A DNA stretch of 64,000 nucleotides from Carnegiea gigantea (Eukaryota > Streptophyta > Magnoliopsida > Caryophyllales > Cactaceae), in assembly GCA_029747015.1 (NCBI GenBank), contig JAKOGI010000575.1:408501-472500 (forward strand), read 5' to 3'. This document shows positions 58,569 to 64,000 of this stretch, one piece after another; position 1 is the first letter of the stretch, and each line of letters opens with the position of its first letter. A program made the position numbers and the translations under genes. The notes beneath the pieces are model-generated. The model saw nothing but the letters and a program-made list of their open reading frames with translations. It ran no database searches and was not told where the DNA came from.

Positions 58569-59701
58569 ATGGCTAGTTTATCAAATGCTTCTATCAATTG
58601 TCTTCCAATATTTGATGGAACTAATTCTCTTTGGAAGTGCAGGAGGAAATCATTTATTAGATCCATCGATTTTGATTTTTGGGATATCATTTCAAATGGT
58701 CCTTCTATACCGAATTGGAGAAGAGATGATTGAAGCAATTTTATCAAGCCAAGGAGTGAATACACTCAAGATGATTATGAGATGCTTAAGAAAAATTCTA
58801 GAGTTTTATATATTTTGCAATGTGCTCTAAATGACGAAGTATTTAACCATGTTTGCTAGTGTGAGGCAGCTAAAGATCTTTGGGGAAAACTTGCATTACT
58901 ATATGAAGAAACACGCCATGAAAATCCCGATTCATCAAGAAGTGGCAATATGCTTAGCAACTTGAGTGATGAAAAAGAGATTTCTCATTTTTGTCTAATG
59001 GCAAATGAAGAAGTAAAAGATCAGGATGCAAGTGACAATGATGATGATGATGCTTGCACCAGTGATGATGAAGAAGAAGATAAGGAAATGGAATATGATA
59101 TTCCGGATGAGGTATATTACTCTTTTCACAATTACTCTAAACTAAGTTAATAAAAGTCTTACTTTATTATATTAGACGTTCAGAATGACACATTCCTAAA
59201 ATTAAAGATTCGAAGAAAAATAATTTGGAATTGTATCAAGAAAATGTTGAATTTCGAAAATCAAATGATTTAGTGTCCAATGATTTAAAAAGTTTCCAAG
59301 AAAAAGTTGTCCTTCTAGAGAAAGAAAAAGATGAGCTCCAAGTCAAGTGTGCCGATCTTAAAAAAATAATCTTAAAATTTTCAAAAGGAGAAGAGAATTT
59401 AAATAAAATTCTTAGCACACAAAAAGCCTCATTTAATAAAGAAGGAATCGGTTTTAATCCGTTCAATCAAGACAATTGTCATATAAACATCTTTGTTAAA
59501 TCCAATTACTACAAAAGTAAGACTTCTATTACTTGCAATTATTGTTGTAAAATAGGGCATATTTCAACTTATTATCCTCTTAAAAGAAATGGTCCTAGTA
59601 GCACACAAATTTGGGTACCAAAAGTGACAAGGTCATCCATTACGATGCATAATTACAATTATGGAGCTAAATGTTCTAAATGAGTTTCGAAAAAGGTATA
59701 A
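58569..59701 (+). pseudogene. Array gag copy 5, broken
   Basis: The ATG at 58569 leads into the N-terminal domain with a 3-bp in-frame loss near 58626. A TAG near 58857 stops it. The frame 58950-59150 gives the acidic region, and 59225-59683 an intact coiled coil plus CCHC knuckle (CNYCCKIGHISTYY, last Cys changed to Tyr). The shared TGA is at 59186-59188, and an extra TGA occurs at 59681-59683, 18 bp before the usual TAA at 59699. Confidence 0.85.
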
Positions 59702-60647
59702 GTTTGTTTGCGCAGGGCATTTTGCATCCATATAAGAATAAAACATAAAATTGCGAAATTGGATGCCCGAGAAGTGTTGAAGTACTCATGGAAATTGCTT
59801 TATGGTCAAAGAAAATTGAAATAATAGGTAATCAATTCAGTGTCTAAATTTCAAGGCCCTAAAATACAGTTCAAGGCCTTGAACTGTAGGCAGAAACTGG
59901 AAATTTTGGTGTGACTGAATCGAGGGCTTGAATTTCTATTTCAACAATATAGGTAGCAATCAAAATCTGATTTCTTACCAAATGGAAAGTGATGTTATTT
60001 TAGCATGATTTACTTCCTATTTGAGAAATTTTGATTTTCAAATTTTTGAATTTTAATTTGCTTAATTATTGTTAGAAGGTGAGCATGATTAATATTACCT
60101 CATGTCTAATGCTATTGTGTCATATGATTATCTTTGCACATAAATGATACGTTATCCATGATCTCAATATATTTGTCCATAATGTTATCTCCTTTGCATT
60201 TACATAAATATTATTGCTTCTTTCTATAAGGGAGAATTATATTATTTAATGATTTTTCAATAATTTTGATTTATTCTTGAAGGGGGAGAATTGTTATATT
60301 AATGCTTTTATTTGTTGATCCTTTGCAATGCTCATGAGAACATCAAGTCAATGCATGCATGTTAGGATATATTATTTGATCAAAATGTTAGTGTTTATTC
60401 TCTTATATTTTTTACAAATGCCATAGAATGTAGGGGGGCATCTTTATATAACATTGATTTATCAAGGGGGAGTTATATGTGTTGGCCATAAATTTTTATA
60501 TGTTTCAATTTTTCTTTATCCTTCTTGTACTACCCTTTTGATGAGATACAAAAAGGGGGAGAAGTATTTAAAAAGTTTTCATGGTGTGTCATTCAAAATT
60601 ATATTGATATGTTATTGGGTTTTGTCTTTCATCAAAAAGGGGGAGAC

Positions 60648-61674
60648 TATTAGTTTTCTTGAAACTCACAATGTGTTTAATAATATGTTTTGATGAAGGA
60701 CAAAAAGAGACTAATTAATTGGTATATTCATCATGCTGTATTTGAATTATCTTGAAATTTATATTGTTTGAATATGTTATGATTCTAAGTGAATCTTGCA
60801 TGCTAGTGCATATTGCTTAATTGATTGATTTAAGTTGCTACAATATCTTGAGATGATTTAGAATTCAAATTTGAATATGTGATCTTTATGTTATTATATT
60901 GTGTGATCCAAATTTGAATATGAGATTATGATTCTCTAAATATGACTGTATCTTTTAAAATTCAATTCTAGTTGTTGCTTAGCCTAAAAATAGCAACTAA
61001 TAGATTTAAAGCAGTAATTAGCCGTTAAAGATTTGGAGCTGTTGTTGCTGAAAATTAGCTGCAGTTCAAGGCCTTGAAGTTGGACTCCAAGGGCTTGAAG
61101 ATCAGCTAAAGATTTTCTTTCCCTTCTTAAATGTAACAGCCATTTGAACTCCTTTCGTTATAAAAAAGGATGACCTTGCAACTGAAAGAGACACAAGAGA
61201 GCACAAGCAAAGAACGAGAAGAAAGAGAGGTACACTTGTAAATAAAGAAGAAGACATTGAGAGAAATATTGAGCTTATATTGGTATATCTATTATGTTTA
61301 TTTACTTCTTATTGTAAAGTGTATTTTGTTATATTTTTTTGTATTGGGCTGGGTTGGTCAGTCGAAGTGCTGACTACCCAAGTGTGGTTAGGGAGCAACA
61401 CGTACATTGGACACCCATAGTTGTAGGGCTAATTAGTAGGTTGTAAATTAGCGAATCATGTGTAATCGACCGACTTAATAAAAGAATGAGGTTCAAAATC
61501 CCATCGGCAGGGGTCACCTGTTGATAGAGGGCTAGGTGTGGTCAAACCTCTATAAATACTTATATTTTGTCCGCATTTACATTTGCCTCATTTTTATCTT
61601 GATCATCTTGTAACTTTGATAATCGCCTATTCACCGCGTTTTAGGGTGATTTAACTAGTTAAACCGGGCCAACA
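60648..61674 (+). repeat. Array LTR 6 (1027 bp)
   Basis: Starts TATTAGTTTTCTTG, ends GGGCCAACA. The palindrome TTCAAGGCCTTGAA is present near 61065. The primer site follows at 61675-61688. Confidence 0.9.
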
Positions 61675-61730
61675 ATTGGTATAAGAGCATGAGCTATTAT
61701 TTTAAGACATGTCCATCTGTAGCTAGATCC

Positions 61731-62595
61731 ATGGCTAGTTTATTAAATGCTTCTATCAATTGTCCTCTAATATTTGAAGGAACTAATTTTTCTCTTTAGA
61801 AATGCAGGATGAAATCATTTATTAGATCCATCGATTTTGAGTTTTGGGATATCATTTTGAATGGTCCTTTTGAACCGAATTGGAGAAGAGATAATAGAAG
61901 CACTGTTGTCAAGCCAAGGAGTGAATACACTCAAGATGACTAAGAGGTGCTTAAGAAAAATTCTAGAGTTTTATATATTTTACAATGTGCTCTAAATGAT
62001 GAAATATTTAACCATATTTGCAGTTGTGAGACAGCTAAAGATCTTTGGGGAAAACTTGCTTTACTCTATGAAGAAACAAGCCAAGAAAATCCCAATTCAT
62101 CAAGAAGGGGCAATACGCTTAGCAACTTGAGTGACGAAAAGAGATTCCTCATTTTTGTCTAATGGCAAATGAAGAAGTAAAAGGTCGGGATGCAAGTGAC
62201 AATGATGGTGATGATGCTTGCACAAGTGATATGAAGAAGAAGATGAGGAAATGGAATATGACATTCCAGATGAGGTATATTACTCTCTTCACAATTATTC
62301 TAAATGAAAGTTAATAAAAGTCTTACTTTATTATATTAGACGTCAAGAATGGCACATTTCTAAAATTAAAGACTTGCAGAAAAAGAATTTTGAATTGTCT
62401 CAAGAAAATGTTGAATTTCAAAAATCAAATGATTTAGTGTCTAATGATCTAAAAAGCTTTCAAGAGAAAGTAATCCTTCCTGAGAAAGAAAAAGATGAGC
62501 TCGAAGTCAAGCGTGCCGATGTTAAAAAAATTGTCTTAAAATTTTCAAATGTAGAATAGAATTTAAATAAAATTCTTGGCACACAAAAGGCATCA
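61731..62595 (+). pseudogene. Array gag copy 6, 3' end deleted
   Basis: ATG at 61731. TAG near 61798 and TAA near 61943 break the N-terminal domain. 61947-62162 covers the CSCETAKDLWGKLALLYEE region and a 1-bp loss follows. The codon that is TGA in copies 1-5 is TGG here (62350-62352). The coiled coil (62374-62559) is present, but about 280 bp with the CCHC knuckle is deleted, joining near 62595 at a CATTTT word. This explains the short period of the last unit. Confidence 0.85.
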
Positions 62596-63510
62596 TTTTG
62601 CATCCATATGAGAATAAAACATAAAATTGCGAAATTGGATGCCTGAGAAATAAAAATTGCTTTATGGTCAAAGGAGGTTGAAATAATAGGTAATCAGTTC
62701 AGTGCGTAGAATTCAAGGCCTTGAAATACAATTCAAGGCCTTGAACTGTCGGTAGAAACTCGTAATTTTGGTGTGACTGAATCGAGGGCTTGAATTTCTA
62801 TTTCAACAATATAAGTAGAAATCAAAATCTGAATTCTTGCCAAAATGGAAGGTGATGTTATTTTGGCATGATTTACTTCCTATTTGAGAAATTTTGATTT
62901 TCAAATTTTTGAATTTTAATTTGCTTAATTATTGTTAGAAGGTAAGCATGATTAATATTACCTCATAACTTATGCTATTATGTCATGTGATTTTCTTTAT
63001 ACATAAATGATATGTTATCTACGATTTCAATATATTTGTCTATAATGTTATGCTACTTAGCATTAACGTAAATGATATTGCTTCTTTTCATAAGAAAGAA
63101 TTATATTACTTGATGATTCTTTATTAATTTTGATTTATTCTTGAAGGGGGAGAATTGTTATATTAATACTTTTATATGTTGATCCCGTGCAGTGCTCATG
63201 AGAATAAATAGTCAATGCATGCATGTTAGGATATATTATTTAATCAAAATGTTAGTGTTTATTCCCTTATATTTTTTATGAATGCCATAAATTGAGGTGG
63301 AGCATGTTTATATATCATTGATTTATTAAGGGGGAGTTATATGTGTTGGCCAGAATTTTTTATACGTTTCAATTTTCTTTCTCCTTCTTGCGCTACCATT
63401 TTGATAAAATACGAAAAGAGAGAGAAGTATTTCGAAAGATTTCATGGTGTGTCATTCAAAATTATATTGATATGTTGTTGGGTTTTGTCTTTTATCAAAA
63501 AGGTGGAGAC

Positions 63511-64000
63511 TGTTAGCTTTTTTGAAGTTCACATTGTCTTCATTAATATGTTTTGATAAAAGACAAAAAGAGATTAATCAATTGATATATTCATCATGCT
63601 GTATTTGAATTATCTTGAAATTTATATTGTTTAAATATGTTATGATTCTAAGTGAATATTGCATGTTAGTGCATATTGCTTAATTGAGTTGATATAAGTT
63701 GCCACAATATCCTGAGATGATTTAGAATTCAAATTTGAATATGTGATCTTTATGATATTATATTGGGTGATTCAAATTTAAATATAAGATTATGATTCTC
63801 TAAACATAGCTATATCTTTTAAAATTCAATTCTAGTTGTTAGTTAGCCTAAAAATCGCAACTAACAGATTTAAAGCGGTAATTAGCCGTTAAAGATTTGT
63901 AGTTCTTGTTGCTGAAAATTAGCTGCAGTTTAAGGCGTTGCAGTTTCACTCCAAGCGCTTGAAGATCAGCTGAAGATTTTCTTTCCCTTTTTAAATGTAA
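63511..64000 (+). repeat. Array LTR 7, truncated by the window end
   Basis: Starts TGTTAGCTTTTTTGAAG with an intact TG, like LTR 1 and unlike LTRs 2-6. The first 490 bp are present. Whether this is the right end of the array cannot be seen. Confidence 0.88.

Larger units (their letters stand above)
45059..64000 (+). mobile_element. Tandem array of gag-only LTR elements sharing LTRs
   Basis: Head-to-tail array with LTR starts at 45059, 48176, 51283, 54376, 57498, 60648 and 63511 (periods 3117, 3107, 3093, 3122, 3150 and 2863). Each unit is one LTR of about 1.0 kb, a primer site, a gag-like gene with a CCHC knuckle, and about 1 kb of non-coding 3' sequence with several G-runs, then a purine tract and the next LTR. 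No protease, RT, RNase H or integrase is present in any unit. This is the plan of non-autonomous gag-only elements (TR-GAG type) of the copia group. The array leaves the window on the right. Confidence 0.92.

Noticed and set aside
45059..64000. Ribosomal DNA, CRISPR or centromeric satellite as explanation of the periodicity
   Set aside because: Units contain LTR ends, primer sites, purine tracts and gag coding text, and the period is far too long for CRISPR; no rRNA sequence is seen.

Overview
The window looks like intergenic DNA from a large, repeat-rich flowering-plant genome, probably a eudicot. The evidence is plant-type mobile elements: Ty3/gypsy chromovirus, Ty1/copia-like gag, CACTA, hAT, L1 and RTE LINEs, and an endogenous caulimovirid. 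I could not recognise any intact host gene. Almost every coding stretch is a decayed element gene.

Layout. 1-1.4 kb: degenerate retroelement debris. 1.69-8.39 kb: one nearly full-length, broken endogenous pararetrovirus (coat-type, zinc knuckle, movement, protease, RT and RNase H regions, then an unrecognised terminal ORF), bracketed by imperfect inverted arms. 9.12-14.25 kb: a complete but dead Reina-like chromovirus with 298-bp LTRs and an AATAT target duplication. 15.85-20.54 kb: a four-LTR composite of non-autonomous retroelements whose two ORFs carry an RRM resembling plant polypyrimidine-tract-binding proteins; the whole composite is bounded by ACTAA. 21.03-22.06 kb: a 5'-truncated RTE LINE with a (GTT)n tail. 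22.68-33.05 kb: a long Tekay/Del-like LTR on the minus strand, split by a 7.1-kb CACTA element. 33.05-33.81 kb: a partial second copy of that LTR. 35.19-37.05 kb: a non-autonomous hAT. 37.25-38.55 kb: a Harbinger-like foldback element. 40.6-44.1 kb: minus-strand L1 LINE pieces, one split by an LTR-like insert. 45.06-64 kb (runs off the window): a head-to-tail array of at least six gag-only copia-like units of about 3.1 kb that share 1.0-kb LTRs.

How it fits together. The locus is a nest of insertions, several datable relative to each other. The two least usual items are the RRM-carrying composite and the shared-LTR gag array. In the array the inner LTRs share a damaged 5' terminus and five units share one nonsense codon, which points to growth by recombination after the gene had died rather than by repeated integration.
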